NCBI RefSeq assembly: GCF_016863635.1
Contig: NZ_BOPG01000009.1
Coordinates: 62,001-126,000 of the forward strand
Direction of reading: 5' to 3'
Length of the DNA stretch: 64,000 nt
Source of the DNA: Virgisporangium aurantiacum
GTDB taxonomy: Bacteria; Actinomycetota; Actinomycetes; Mycobacteriales; Micromonosporaceae
The notes under the pieces were generated by a model. That model saw nothing but the letters and a program-made list of their open reading frames with translations. It searched no databases and had not been told where the DNA came from. The position numbers were made by a program, and so were the translations under genes. This document shows, piece after piece, positions 1 through 8,354 of the stretch; position 1 is the first letter of the stretch; the number at the start of each line of letters is the position of its first letter.

Positions 1-5
1 TTACG

Positions 6-446
6 TCATGTTGCGTCGTCGTACCGGACGGCCGATTTGGGGGCCGGTTCCGAACCGGCGGTCGCGCCGGTGACCGAACGGGTGGTCTCGCTCTTGTCCT
101 TGTCGAGGTTCAACGCGTCGGCCGTGCTCTTGACCTCGTTGTACGCGCTGTCGGTGGTCTTCCGGACCTCGCGGTACGCCTCCTGGAACGGCTTGCGCAG
201 CGCCTCTTCCTCGGCCTCGCTGAGCAGATGCTTGCGCAAGAACGTCTTCGGGTGCAGGTCTTCCAGTTCGATGTTCGTGCCGAGTTCGCGGGAGAGGTCG
301 CTGGTGGCGTTGCGCGCCATCCCCCGCACTTTCCGCAAGAAGCCCATGGTGTCGGAGATCGCCTTGGGCAACCGGTCTGGGCCGATGATGAACAGCGCCA
401 GCAGGATCAGCGCCATGATCTCGAGGCCACCGAGGTTCTCGAACAC
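6..446 (-). CDS. tatB: Sec-independent (Tat) translocase subunit TatB
   Basis: The 146-residue product is a TatB component of the twin-arginine export system in the cytoplasmic membrane. One N-terminal membrane helix (about residues 5-20) is followed by the family Gly-Pro hinge (FIIGPDRLP), then an amphipathic helix and a charged, low-complexity tail, which is the usual TatB layout. GTG at 444-446 is chosen because it puts the helix at the very N-terminus (VFENLGGLEI), and the upstream frame makes no sense. The gene follows the HtrA-like protease gene by 17 bases on the same strand, the htrA-tatB arrangement I recall from mycobacteria. At least two proteins in this window (DUF1501 and PhoX-like) carry twin-arginine signals and would be substrates. 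Confidence 0.93.
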   Translation of the reverse strand: MFENLGGLEIMALILLALFIIGPDRLPKAISDTMGFLRKVRGMARNATSDLSRELGTNIELEDLHPKTFLRKHLLSEAEEEALRKPFQEAYREVRKTTDSAYNEVKSTADALNLDKDKSETTRSVTGATAGSEPAPKSAVRYDDAT

Positions 447-463
447 GTGCTGAAGCCTACGAC

Positions 464-1738
464 CTAGTTGGCGTCCGCGGCCAGCGTCACCGAGGCGCTC
501 TGGTCGGCGCCGCCGCGCTGGAACTTGACGCTGACCACCGCGCCCGGCGGGTACTTGCGGACCAGGGCCACCAGGTCTTCCGGGTCTTCCAGCGGGTCGT
601 CCTCCAGCCGGAGGATCACGTCGCCGGCCTTGAGCCCGGCCTGCTCGGCCGGCCCACCGGCGGTGACGTTGGCCAGCTTCACGCCGCCGGCCGGGCTGTT
701 GTAGGCGGGATCGGTCGACGCGCCGAGCACCGTACGGCGGGCCTTGCCCCGCTCGATGATGTCCTGCGCCTGCCGCTTCGCCTGGTTGATCGGGATCGCG
801 AAGGCGAGGCCGACGTTGCCCGCGGTCTGCTGGTCGGTGGACAGCGACTTGATCACCGAGTTGATGCCGACCGCCCGGCCGGCCGCGTCGAACAGCGGGC
901 CGCCGGAGTTGCCCTGGTTCACCGCGGCGTCGGTCTGGATCGCGGCGTAGTACCGCGGGCTGCTGCTCTCGCCCGCGACCACCGGCCGGTCGGTCGCGCT
1001 GACGATGCCGTAGGTGACGGTGTTCGACAGTGCCAGCGGCGCGCCGACCGCGATCACCGGGTCGCCGACCTGGATCGTGTCGGAGTCGGCGAACTCGACC
1101 GGCGGCAGGCCGGTCTGATCGATCTTCAGGACCGCGACGTCGGACTCGGTCTCGGTGCCGATCAGCCGCGCCGGCGCGGTGCGGCCGTCGGAGAAGGTGA
1201 CGGTGATCGTGGCGCCGCCGTTGGGCCCGCCGACGACGTGGTCGTTGGTGAGCACGTACCCGTCGTTCGACACGATGAAGCCGGAGCCGAGGCTGCCGGA
1301 GTTGCCGGCCCGGGCCCGGATCGTCACCACGCTCGGCAGGACCTTCTTGACCACACCGGCCAGCGACTCGGGCGCCCGGTTGGCCGCCTCGGGCGGGCTG
1401 CCGCCGAGGTTGGACCCGCCGCCGAGGGGTGTTCCACCGCCGCCCCGCAGCGCGAACACGTAACCGAGCGTGCCGCCGAGCGCGCCGGCCAGCAGCGCGG
1501 TGATCACCGACACCATCAGCATCAGGCCGATGCCGCGACGCGGCGGGGGCGGCGGCGTCTCGAGCGGAACGGGCGGTGCGGCACCGGGTTGCGGCGGCGC
1601 GTAGACCACCGCGGAAGCCTGCGGATCCCGCCACGGATCGGTCAACGCGTCGGACCACCACACCTCACGGGCCTGCCCAGCGTCGCGCCGCCAGGGCGAT
1701 CCGTCCGTCACGATCGGGGCTCCTTCATCGACCGGCAT
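464..1738 (-). CDS. htrA: Membrane-anchored HtrA-type serine protease with PDZ domain
   Basis: This 424-residue protein is a trypsin-fold envelope protease of the HtrA/DegP/PepD group, likely acting in quality control outside the membrane. A proline-rich cytoplasmic segment (residues 1-67) precedes a membrane helix (about 69-97) and the protease domain. The catalytic triad reads as His167 (LTNDHVV), Asp200 (ESDVAVLK) and Ser278 (NQGNSGGP). A PDZ domain fills about 335-420. ATG at 1738 is preferred to an upstream in-frame start because the 48 extra residues are not domain-like and would run into the divergent gene. It lies directly upstream of tatB. The sigE/rseA pair that separates htrA from the methyltransferase gene in mycobacteria is absent here. 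Confidence 0.93.
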   Translation of the reverse strand: MPVDEGAPIVTDGSPWRRDAGQAREVWWSDALTDPWRDPQASAVVYAPPQPGAAPPVPLETPPPPPRRGIGLMLMVSVITALLAGALGGTLGYVFALRGGGGTPLGGGSNLGGSPPEAANRAPESLAGVVKKVLPSVVTIRARAGNSGSLGSGFIVSNDGYVLTNDHVVGGPNGGATITVTFSDGRTAPARLIGTETESDVAVLKIDQTGLPPVEFADSDTIQVGDPVIAVGAPLALSNTVTYGIVSATDRPVVAGESSSPRYYAAIQTDAAVNQGNSGGPLFDAAGRAVGINSVIKSLSTDQQTAGNVGLAFAIPINQAKRQAQDIIERGKARRTVLGASTDPAYNSPAGGVKLANVTAGGPAEQAGLKAGDVILRLEDDPLEDPEDLVALVRKYPPGAVVSVKFQRGGADQSASVTLAADAN

Positions 1739-1841
1739 GCCACCGCCGGCCGGTGACACCTGTCCAGCATTGCACGTGGGCGCGCACCCCATCTGCCACG
1801 AACGCTCACTAGGCTCGGCCCGGGACGGGAGGAGGTGCGCG

Positions 1842-2477
1842 ATCACCGCGCGGTTCGAGGCGCACGTCCGGGACTTCGCCAACGGCTACGTCGCGGAGGA
1901 TCCGCTGCTCACGGCCGCCCGTGAATACGCTGACGAGCTCGGACTGGCGTCGGTCAGCCCGGCCGCGGGCGCCGCGCTCCGGTTGCTCGCCGCGGCCGGT
2001 GCGGCCCGCGCCGTGGTCGAGATCGGCACGGGGACGGGCGTGAGCGGGCTCTGGTTGCTCCGCGGCATGCGTCCCGACGGGGTCCTCACCACGATCGACG
2101 TGGAGGCCGAGCATCAGCGGGTGGCCCGGCGGGTGTTCGCGGCGGCGGGCCTGGCCCAGTCGCGTACCCGGATCATCACCGGCCGCGCCCGCGACGTGCT
2201 CCCCCGGCTCGCCGACGGCGTCTACGACCTGGTGTTCGTGCACCACGACCGGCTGGAGTACGCGGCGGCGACGGTGGCGGCCGGGCGCCTGCTGCGTCCC
2301 GGCGGACTGCTTGTTCTCGGTGACGCCTGGGGCAACGGCCGGCTCACCGACCCCACCGCCCGCGATCCCGGCACGGTGGCGCTCCGCGACGTCCTGAAGT
2401 CCCTGCGCGACGAGGACGGCTGGCTACCGGCTTTCCTCCCCACGCCCGACGGGCTGGCCTGCGCGGTACGCCGCTGA
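1842..2477 (+). CDS. Class I SAM-dependent O-methyltransferase, probable ATC start
   Basis: The product (about 211 residues) matches the small O-methyltransferase family of Rv1220c. The SAM-binding loop VVEIGTGTG lies at about residues 58-66, the ribose-binding Asp in TTIDVEAEH at about 86, and a late strand YDLVFVHHD holds the Asp that usually contributes to metal binding. The substrate is unknown. The start is unusual. A strong ribosome binding site (GGGAGGAGGT, 1827-1836) lies 5 bases before an in-frame ATC at 1842, and that is where homology begins. The nearest in-frame conventional starts (GTG 1776, ATG 1737) have no such site and would add residues that look like shadow sequence. A lost base in the sequence is an alternative explanation. 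It is divergent from htrA. Confidence 0.85.
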   Translation: MTARFEAHVRDFANGYVAEDPLLTAAREYADELGLASVSPAAGAALRLLAAAGAARAVVEIGTGTGVSGLWLLRGMRPDGVLTTIDVEAEHQRVARRVFAAAGLAQSRTRIITGRARDVLPRLADGVYDLVFVHHDRLEYAAATVAAGRLLRPGGLLVLGDAWGNGRLTDPTARDPGTVALRDVLKSLRDEDGWLPAFLPTPDGLACAVRR

Positions 2478-2516
2478 CGCGTGCATTTTGTCGTACCCCC
2501 TGTCGAACCTGGACGC

Positions 2517-3461
2517 ATGAGCCCCGTACTCGCGCACACCGCGCTCCTCGCAGCCGTCCCCCCGTACTCCCTGCCGGCGTCGCTCGCCGCCATGTCCGGC
2601 TTCCGCCCGTCCGCCGGCGACCAGTCGATCATGGTCGATCGCGTCCGCAAGGGGCTGGTCCATCCCGACGAGCCACGGGCGGCCGTCGTGGTCGAGGTCA
2701 GCGAGCGCCCCGACGGCCGGCCCGGCGTTCGGCTCGCCGTCCATTCCGAGCATCCGCTCTCCACCACCGGCGCCCGGCAGCTCGAACACCGGGTCGGCGC
2801 CTGGCTCAGCCTCGGCGACGATCTCCGGCCGCTGCTCGCCCTGGCGGCCGACGATCCGCCGGTGGCCGAGCTGCTGCCGTACGTCGCCGGGCTGCACCAG
2901 GTGCGGTTCACCTCGCTCGCCGAGGGTGCCACGTACTTCGCGCTCACCCAGCGGTCCACCCAGTGGTTCGCCACCGCGCGCAAGGCCCGCATCGCGTCGG
3001 AGCTGGGCCGGCGCATCACGTTCGAGGGCGAGACGTACGTGGCGTTCCCCGGCCTAGCCGAGCTGGTCGAGCTCGGGCCCGACGGGCTGTTCACGTTCGC
3101 CGGCAACGCCCAGCGGGCGCTGCGCCTGTCCGAGGTGCTCGGCGGCGTCGCCGGGCTCGACGAGTTGGCCCTGCGCACCGCGCCGTACGAAGACGCGCGG
3201 GCGATGCTGCTCGGCGTCCGGGGCATCGGCACGTTCACCGCCAACGCGATCCTGCTGCGGGTGCTCGGCCGGCCCGACGACGTCCCGCTGGAGATGGCCC
3301 AGTTCACCTCGGTCGCGGCCGAGATCTACGGATCGGGGGCGCCGTCGCCGGCCGAGCTCCGCGCGCGGTACGGCCCGTACGTCGGCTGGTGGGCGTACCT
3401 GTGCCGAACGGCGCTCGGCGTCCGCAAGCGGCAGTCGCGGATGGCGGATCAGGCGGCGTGA
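2517..3461 (+). CDS. AlkA-like helix-hairpin-helix DNA glycosylase family protein
   Basis: The 314-residue protein looks like the DNA-3-methyladenine glycosylase II (AlkA) superfamily, which removes alkylated bases in base-excision repair. The HhH motif reads LLGVRGIGTFTANAILL at about residues 231-247. After the hairpin AlkA has a Pro-Asp-Asp whose second Asp is catalytic; the equivalent place here reads PLEM. The catalytic Asp therefore seems to be missing or moved, and activity is uncertain. ATG 2517 is preferred over GTG 2481, which nearly abuts the previous stop; neither has a good ribosome binding site. It converges on pepA with one base between the stops. A second, unrelated 3-methyladenine glycosylase (tag) sits at 10.3 kb. 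Confidence 0.75.
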   Translation: MSPVLAHTALLAAVPPYSLPASLAAMSGFRPSAGDQSIMVDRVRKGLVHPDEPRAAVVVEVSERPDGRPGVRLAVHSEHPLSTTGARQLEHRVGAWLSLGDDLRPLLALAADDPPVAELLPYVAGLHQVRFTSLAEGATYFALTQRSTQWFATARKARIASELGRRITFEGETYVAFPGLAELVELGPDGLFTFAGNAQRALRLSEVLGGVAGLDELALRTAPYEDARAMLLGVRGIGTFTANAILLRVLGRPDDVPLEMAQFTSVAAEIYGSGAPSPAELRARYGPYVGWWAYLCRTALGVRKRQSRMADQAA

Positions 3462-3462
3462 G

Positions 3463-4959
3463 TCAGCTGGCGGCCTGGGTCTCCAGCCAGCGGAGGAGGG
3501 TGCGGACGCCCCAGCCGGTCGCACCCTTGGAGAGGTCGCCGTCCGTCTTGTCCGACCATGCCGGTGCCGACATGTCGAGGTGGGCCCAGCGGTCGCGGTA
3601 GTCGCCGGTGAACGCGCGCAGGAACAGCGCGGCCATCATCGCGCCGCCGCCGATCTCGGTGGAGTTGACGAGGTCGGTGTCGTCGCCGTCGAGGGCCTCG
3701 GTGTAGTCGTCGTGCAGCGGCAGCCGCCACATGCGTTCGCCGGCGTCGGCGCCCGCGGCGGTCAGTTCCTCGGCGAGCGCCTCGTTGTCGCTGAACAGCG
3801 CGGCGGTGCGCTTGCCGAGGGCAACGCTCTGCGCGCCGGTGAGGGTGGCCAGGTCCACCAGTACGTCGGGGCGCAGGCGCCGCACCGCGTACTGCAGCGC
3901 GTCGGCGAGGATCAGTCGGCCCTCGGCGTCGGTGTTGCGCACCTCGGTGGTGATGCCGCCGTAGTGGCGGATCACGTCGCCGGGCCGCATCGCCGCACCG
4001 CTCACCATGTTCTCCGCCAGCGGCACCAGCGCGGTGATCCGCACCGGCAGCCGGCGGGCCGCCGCCCCGAACGTCGCCGCCGCCACGGCGGCGCCACCAC
4101 CCATGTCCTTGCGCATGAGCTTCATGCCGTCGCGGGTCTTGATGCAGACCCCGCCCGTGTCGAAGGTGATCCCCTTGCCCACCAGCACCACATGCCGCTT
4201 CGCCCCGCGCGGGCGCCACGAGATCTCGACGAACCGCGGGCCGCTCGCCGAGCCGCCGCCCACCGCGAGCACGCCGCCGAACCCTTCGGCCGCCAGCTGG
4301 GCCGGGTCGCGCACGGTCACGGTGACGCCGGTGAGGTCCCGGGCCTCGCGGACGAGCTGGCGGGCCATCCACTCCGGGGTCTTGCGGTCGCTCGGGGTGT
4401 TGGTGAGGTCGCGGGCCAGCATGGTCATCCGGGCCGCGGTGCGGGCCGTCTCCAGCGCGTCCGCCACGCTCGCCTCGGCGCCGGTCACCAGGGTCACCCA
4501 GCGCAGTTTCGGGCCGTCATCGTCGTCGCTGGTCAGGCTGAAGCGGTACGAAGCGAGCCACAGGCCCTCGGCCAGGCCGCGCACCTCGGCTTCGCCGCAG
4601 TCGGGCGGCAGCAGCACGGCCAGCCGCTCCTCGCCCTTGGCCTTGCGGGCCAGCGCCGCGCCGGCGGAGCGCCAGCCTGCCTCGTCGCCCGTGCCGACGC
4701 CGGCGAGTAGCAGCCGGGTCACCGGTTGCAGCGGCCGCACCCAGGTCTGCACCGAGCCGGCCTTGCCCTTGTGCTCGACCTCGCGCAGGAACGCGGCGAG
4801 TTCGTCCGCGTCGACGCCGGCCGGTGGGGTGCCGAGTACGTCGAGATCGCCCGTCTCGTCGGATTCGGCGTCATCCTCGGGTGCGGCCGCTTTGGCGACG
4901 GCCAGCGCCACCACCGTGGCGGAACGCGGTACCGCGCGCGCGAAGCGCAGGTCCAGCAT
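3463..4959 (-). CDS. pepA: Leucyl aminopeptidase (M17 family, PepA)
   Basis: This 498-residue M17 metallo-aminopeptidase removes N-terminal residues from peptides in the cytoplasm, normally as a hexamer with two divalent metals. The catalytic half carries the metal and catalytic cluster GKGITFDTGG (Lys262, Asp267), a Lys274 region and the signature NTDAEGRL at 342-349. The N-terminal 170 residues form the usual less conserved domain, and the length is typical. ATG at 4959 has a ribosome binding site (GGAGA) upstream. The gene is monocistronic as far as can be seen, with its stop against the convergent glycosylase gene and a 178-base gap behind the DUF3117 gene. Confidence 0.96.
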   Translation of the reverse strand: MLDLRFARAVPRSATVVALAVAKAAAPEDDAESDETGDLDVLGTPPAGVDADELAAFLREVEHKGKAGSVQTWVRPLQPVTRLLLAGVGTGDEAGWRSAGAALARKAKGEERLAVLLPPDCGEAEVRGLAEGLWLASYRFSLTSDDDDGPKLRWVTLVTGAEASVADALETARTAARMTMLARDLTNTPSDRKTPEWMARQLVREARDLTGVTVTVRDPAQLAAEGFGGVLAVGGGSASGPRFVEISWRPRGAKRHVVLVGKGITFDTGGVCIKTRDGMKLMRKDMGGGAAVAAATFGAAARRLPVRITALVPLAENMVSGAAMRPGDVIRHYGGITTEVRNTDAEGRLILADALQYAVRRLRPDVLVDLATLTGAQSVALGKRTAALFSDNEALAEELTAAGADAGERMWRLPLHDDYTEALDGDDTDLVNSTEIGGGAMMAALFLRAFTGDYRDRWAHLDMSAPAWSDKTDGDLSKGATGWGVRTLLRWLETQAAS

Positions 4960-5137
4960 CAGGTTTCTCCCGTGCCCGATTCCGGGCGGCAGTGGTCACC
5001 CGCCGGGCCACGGCGGGCGACGAACGTTCGGATCCGGCCCAACAACGAAACAGCCGACAGACGGACGGCCGGCGCACCATCGCAGATCGAAGGCGCGCCG
5101 GCACGTATCCCCGTACGAGCCGCGGTTCGAGCCGAGA

Positions 5138-5305
5138 TCAGCCGGTGGCGGTCTTCAGCGCTTCGCTGAGCGCATTCGCCTCATCCGGAGTCATCTCGAC
5201 GACCAGTCGGCCGCCACCTTCCAGCGGCACCCGCATGACGATGCCCCGGCCCTCCTTGGTGACCTCCAGCGGACCGTCACCCGTCCGCGGCTTCATGGCC
5301 GCCAT
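5138..5305 (-). CDS. DUF3117 domain small protein
   Basis: This is a 55-residue protein of the DUF3117 family, a short cytoplasmic protein found across Actinobacteria with no assigned role that I know of. It begins MAAMKPRTGDGPLEV and ends in an acidic helix (EMTPDEANALSEALK). Nearly the whole length is the conserved domain. ATG 5305 has a clear ribosome binding site (GGGGAG) and matches the family start. It has its own promoter region and is divergent from paaX, sharing the 228-base gap 5306-5533. Confidence 0.9.
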   Translation of the reverse strand: MAAMKPRTGDGPLEVTKEGRGIVMRVPLEGGGRLVVEMTPDEANALSEALKTATG

Positions 5306-5482
5306 CTTGTCTCCCCTCACATCAGCCAGTCGAGCTAAGTCACCCAGGCGCGGCGGTTCCCCTCGCAGGCCCGCACCCACATGCGACGTGCCACTTTCCG
5401 GCGAGCCGTGAGCCCGTCGGTTACGTGCCAACTTTTGATTTTCGCTGATAATGGCCCCAAGACCCAAACCGACGCGGCTTCG

Positions 5483-5524
5483 TTGTGACAGTGATATGGC
5501 ACGTGACCGGCGAAACTGTCACAA
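5483..5524. promoter_or_regulatory. Inverted repeat in the paaX promoter, candidate PaaX operator
   Basis: TTGTGACAGT (5483-5492) and its exact reverse complement ACTGTCACAA (5515-5524) are separated by 22 bases and end 9 bases before the paaX start codon. Centre-to-centre distance is 32 bp, about three helical turns. E. coli PaaX binds a widely spaced inverted repeat of the same architecture but different sequence. Autorepression of paaX and the hydratase gene is an inference. Confidence 0.6.
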
Positions 5525-5533
5525 TGAGCGCCC

Positions 5534-6340
5534 ATGCAGGCACGGTCGGCCCTCTTCGACCTGTACGGCGACTACCTGCGTCCGCGTGGCGGTCGCGCTC
5601 CGGTCGCCGCTCTCGTGCGCCTGCTCGCGCCCCTCGGCATTGCCGCCCCAGCAGTGCGAACAGCCGTTTCGCGGATGGTGCGGCAGGGCTGGCTGCACCC
5701 GCTGCGGCTCTCGAGCGGACCGGGCTACCTGCTCACCCCGAAGGCCACCCGCCGGCTCGACGACTCCAGTGCCCGCATCTATCGCACCGGCCGGCTGGCC
5801 TGGGACGGAAAATTCGATCTGCTGGTCATCGAGGCGCCGACGGCCCGGGCCGAGCGGCAACGGCTCGCCGCGACGCTGGGCTTCCTCGGCTACGGCAGCA
5901 TCGACGGGGGCACCTGGGTGGCGCCGCGACCGTCCGACGAGGTGGAGCACCTGCTCGACGACGCCGGGATCGGATTCGAGCGGTTCACCGCCGGACACTC
6001 CGGCGGCCTGCCCGGCGCCGCCGCACTCGTGCGACGGGCCTGGAACCTCCCCGAGCTCGCGGCCGCCTACGAGCGGTTCGTCCGGGACGCGCGGCAGCTC
6101 GTCGAGCACCCGCCGGCCGACGACGAGGCCGCCTACCTGGCCCGGTTCACGCTGGTCCACCGCTGGCGCACGTTCCTCTTCCGCGACCCGCAACTGCCGC
6201 CGGTCCTGCTGCCCGACCGGTGGCCCGGCACCACCGCCGCCGGGTTCTTCGACCACCACGCCACGCGCCTGCGGCCACCGGCCGACCGGTTCGTCGACCG
6301 CTGCCTCGACAACGCCCAGCGCCCGCCGGTGCCCGCGTAA
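5534..6340 (+). CDS. paaX: PaaX family transcriptional repressor
   Basis: The 268-residue cytoplasmic DNA-binding protein has the PaaX layout. An N-terminal winged-helix segment (about residues 1-75) contains the family-typical ALFDLYGDYL start and an AVRTAVSRMVRQGWL recognition helix. A central ferredoxin-like domain (about 85-160) and a C-terminal domain (about 165-265) with YERFVRDAR follow. PaaX proteins repress phenylacetate degradation genes and are released by phenylacetyl-CoA. Here the gene sits 11 bases before a PaaG-like hydratase gene, which supports that type of ligand, but the rest of the paa cluster is not in the window. A wide inverted repeat lies just before the start codon. 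ATG 5534 matches the family start. Confidence 0.9.
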   Translation: MQARSALFDLYGDYLRPRGGRAPVAALVRLLAPLGIAAPAVRTAVSRMVRQGWLHPLRLSSGPGYLLTPKATRRLDDSSARIYRTGRLAWDGKFDLLVIEAPTARAERQRLAATLGFLGYGSIDGGTWVAPRPSDEVEHLLDDAGIGFERFTAGHSGGLPGAAALVRRAWNLPELAAAYERFVRDARQLVEHPPADDEAAYLARFTLVHRWRTFLFRDPQLPPVLLPDRWPGTTAAGFFDHHATRLRPPADRFVDRCLDNAQRPPVPA

Positions 6341-6351
6341 AAGGAGAGATC

Positions 6352-7131
6352 ATGACATTGCTGGTCGAGAAGGACGGCGCCGTCACCACGTTGACGCTCA
6401 ACCGGCCCGACGCCCTGAACGCCCTCGACGTCCCGCTGAAGCTCGCGCTCAAGGCCGCCGTCGACGAGATCGCGGCCGACCGCACCTGCCGCGCCGTGGT
6501 GCTCACCGGCGCCGGCCGGGCCTTCTGCGTCGGGCAGGACCTGCGCGAACACGTCGCGGCGCTGGACGGGCCCGACCCGTTGTCGACGGTCACCGAGCAC
6601 TACAACCCGCTGGTGCTCGCGCTCACAGGCCTCGACCGGCCGGTGGTCGCCGCGGTGCGCGGCGTGGCCGCCGGCGCCGGCGCGTCGCTGGCCCTGCTCG
6701 CCGACTTCCGGGTCGGCGGGCCGAAGACCGGTTTCCTGATGGCGTTCGCCAACGTCGGCCTGGCCGCCGACTCCGGCGCGAGCTGGACGCTGCCCCGCAT
6801 CGTCGGCCACGCCAAGGCCACCGAGCTGCTGATGCTGGCCGAGCCGGTCGACGCCGCCGAGTCGCACCGCCTGGGCCTGCTCAGCTACCTGGTCGACGAC
6901 GACGAAAAGGTGCTGCCCCGAGCACAGGAACTGGCCGCGCGGCTGGCGTCCGGTCCGACCGTCGCCCTTGGACAGATCAAGCGCGAGTTGGCCGCGGCTG
7001 CGACGGCGACGCTGGCCGACGCCCTCGCCGTGGAAGCCGAGGCGCAGGCGGCGTGCGGCGGCACACAAGATCACCGCGCCGCGACCACGGCCTTCGTCAA
7101 CAAGCAACGGCCACAGTTCACAGGAGCCTAG
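6352..7131 (+). CDS. Enoyl-CoA hydratase/isomerase, PaaG-like
   Basis: This 259-residue crotonase-fold enzyme acts on acyl-CoA thioesters. GRAFCVGQDL (55-64) and VRGVAAGAGASLAL (102-115) form the CoA pocket and oxyanion hole. The segment AADSGASW (138-145) carries Asp140 in the place of the single catalytic Asp of PaaG-type isomerases (PDSGG in E. coli PaaG). Most two-Glu hydratases do not have this. Together with the upstream paaX gene it suggests 2-(epoxyphenyl)acetyl-CoA isomerase or a related phenylacetyl-CoA step, which is inference. It has a good ribosome binding site (AAGGAGAG) and probably shares the paaX transcript. The 3' end overlaps the convergent DUF1501 gene by 14 bases. Confidence 0.88.
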   Translation: MTLLVEKDGAVTTLTLNRPDALNALDVPLKLALKAAVDEIAADRTCRAVVLTGAGRAFCVGQDLREHVAALDGPDPLSTVTEHYNPLVLALTGLDRPVVAAVRGVAAGAGASLALLADFRVGGPKTGFLMAFANVGLAADSGASWTLPRIVGHAKATELLMLAEPVDAAESHRLGLLSYLVDDDEKVLPRAQELAARLASGPTVALGQIKRELAAAATATLADALAVEAEAQAACGGTQDHRAATTAFVNKQRPQFTGA

Positions 7132-8341
7132 GAACGGTGCCCTTCCAGCCGTCGAGCACCTTGCCCGGATCCGTGTCGAGCACGCCGGCCAGCAGCGACG
7201 CGTAGACGTCGCGGAAGTCCGTGGTGAACTTCAGGTCGCCGTCGTCGAGGTCGGTGAGGTTGGGCGGCTCGCCGTACTGGCCGCCGTTGACCGGCGCGCC
7301 CAGCAGGAAGACGTCCGACGCCGTGCCGTGGTCGGTGCCGTCGGACGCGTTGGCCCGCACCCGGCGGCCGAACTCCGAGTAGATCGCCACCACCACGCCG
7401 CGTCCGCGTTCGGAGCGCGACATCCGGTCGACGAACCCGCCGACCGCCGTATCGAGCTCGGTGAGCAGGTTCTCCTGGGCCTCGCGGCCGTCGGCGTGCA
7501 GGTCGAACCCGCCCAGCGACGCCGAGAAGACCCGGGTCGCCACGCCCGCCTCGACGCAGCGGGAGATCACCTCCAGCTGGGCGGCCAGGCCGGTCCGGCC
7601 GCCGGTGCCGGTGCCGGGTGAGCCGGTCTGCTCGTCGGGCGCCTCCGGCAGGTCCTGCACCATGCGGTCGACCTGCACCAGGTCGGCGAACGCACGGGCG
7701 GCCCGGGCCTGCAGCGGGCTCTCGTCGGTGGCCTTTCCCAGTGCGGTGAGCACCGCCGGCTGGTAGCCCTTCGGCAGCGACGATCCGGTGGTGGTGACGG
7801 CCGCACCGGCCCGGGTGGCGCCGGCCAGCACCGGCGGCAGGACCCGCTCGAACGTCACCGCGTGCCGCGGGTCGCCGTCGGGCACCGTGTCGAGCCAGCG
7901 GCCGAGCCAGCCGGTGCTACCCGGCCGCGCGGGTTGCCCGGTCTGCCAGATGTCCATCGAGCGGAAGTGGCTCCGGTCGGGCTTCGGGTAGCCGACGTTG
8001 CGGACGATCGCGAGGCGGCCGGCGTCGAACTGCTTCTTGAAGTTCTTCAGCGACGGGCTCAGGCCCATCGCGTCGTCGAGCCGCAACACCTGCTCGCCGG
8101 TGTAGGAGAGCTCGCCGCGGACCTTCCCGTAGGCGGGATCCGCGTACGGGATCACCGTGGCCAGCCCGTCGTTGCCGCCGTACAGCGTGATCAGCACGAG
8201 CGTGCGCGGCCCGCCGATCGGCTTCCACGACGTCGTCTCCAGCAGTTGGCCGAGCGTGTAGGCGCCCGCGCCGGCGGCCAGCGCCGTGCCACCGACGACG
8301 CCGCTGGCGACGAGGAACTTCCTGCGGGTCACGAGGTCCAT
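7118..8341 (-). CDS. Tat-exported DUF1501 protein
   Basis: The 407-residue secreted protein has the DUF1501 fold, related to sulfatase/alkaline-phosphatase-type enzymes. The N-terminus TRRKFLVASG is a twin-arginine signal followed by a hydrophobic stretch (about residues 12-28). The domain starts with LVLITLYGGNDGL and includes GFDLHADG and a late DGTDHG segment, which are the usual DUF1501 metal-site-like motifs. The function of the family is not established. It lies 13 bases behind the DUF1800 gene on the same strand, so the two are an operon. This pairing is common in bacteria and suggests that the two proteins act together at the cell surface. Confidence 0.9.
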   Translation of the reverse strand: MDLVTRRKFLVASGVVGGTALAAGAGAYTLGQLLETTSWKPIGGPRTLVLITLYGGNDGLATVIPYADPAYGKVRGELSYTGEQVLRLDDAMGLSPSLKNFKKQFDAGRLAIVRNVGYPKPDRSHFRSMDIWQTGQPARPGSTGWLGRWLDTVPDGDPRHAVTFERVLPPVLAGATRAGAAVTTTGSSLPKGYQPAVLTALGKATDESPLQARAARAFADLVQVDRMVQDLPEAPDEQTGSPGTGTGGRTGLAAQLEVISRCVEAGVATRVFSASLGGFDLHADGREAQENLLTELDTAVGGFVDRMSRSERGRGVVVAIYSEFGRRVRANASDGTDHGTASDVFLLGAPVNGGQYGEPPNLTDLDDGDLKFTTDFRDVYASLLAGVLDTDPGKVLDGWKGTVPRLL

Positions 8342-8354
8342 GTCCGGGCTCCCT

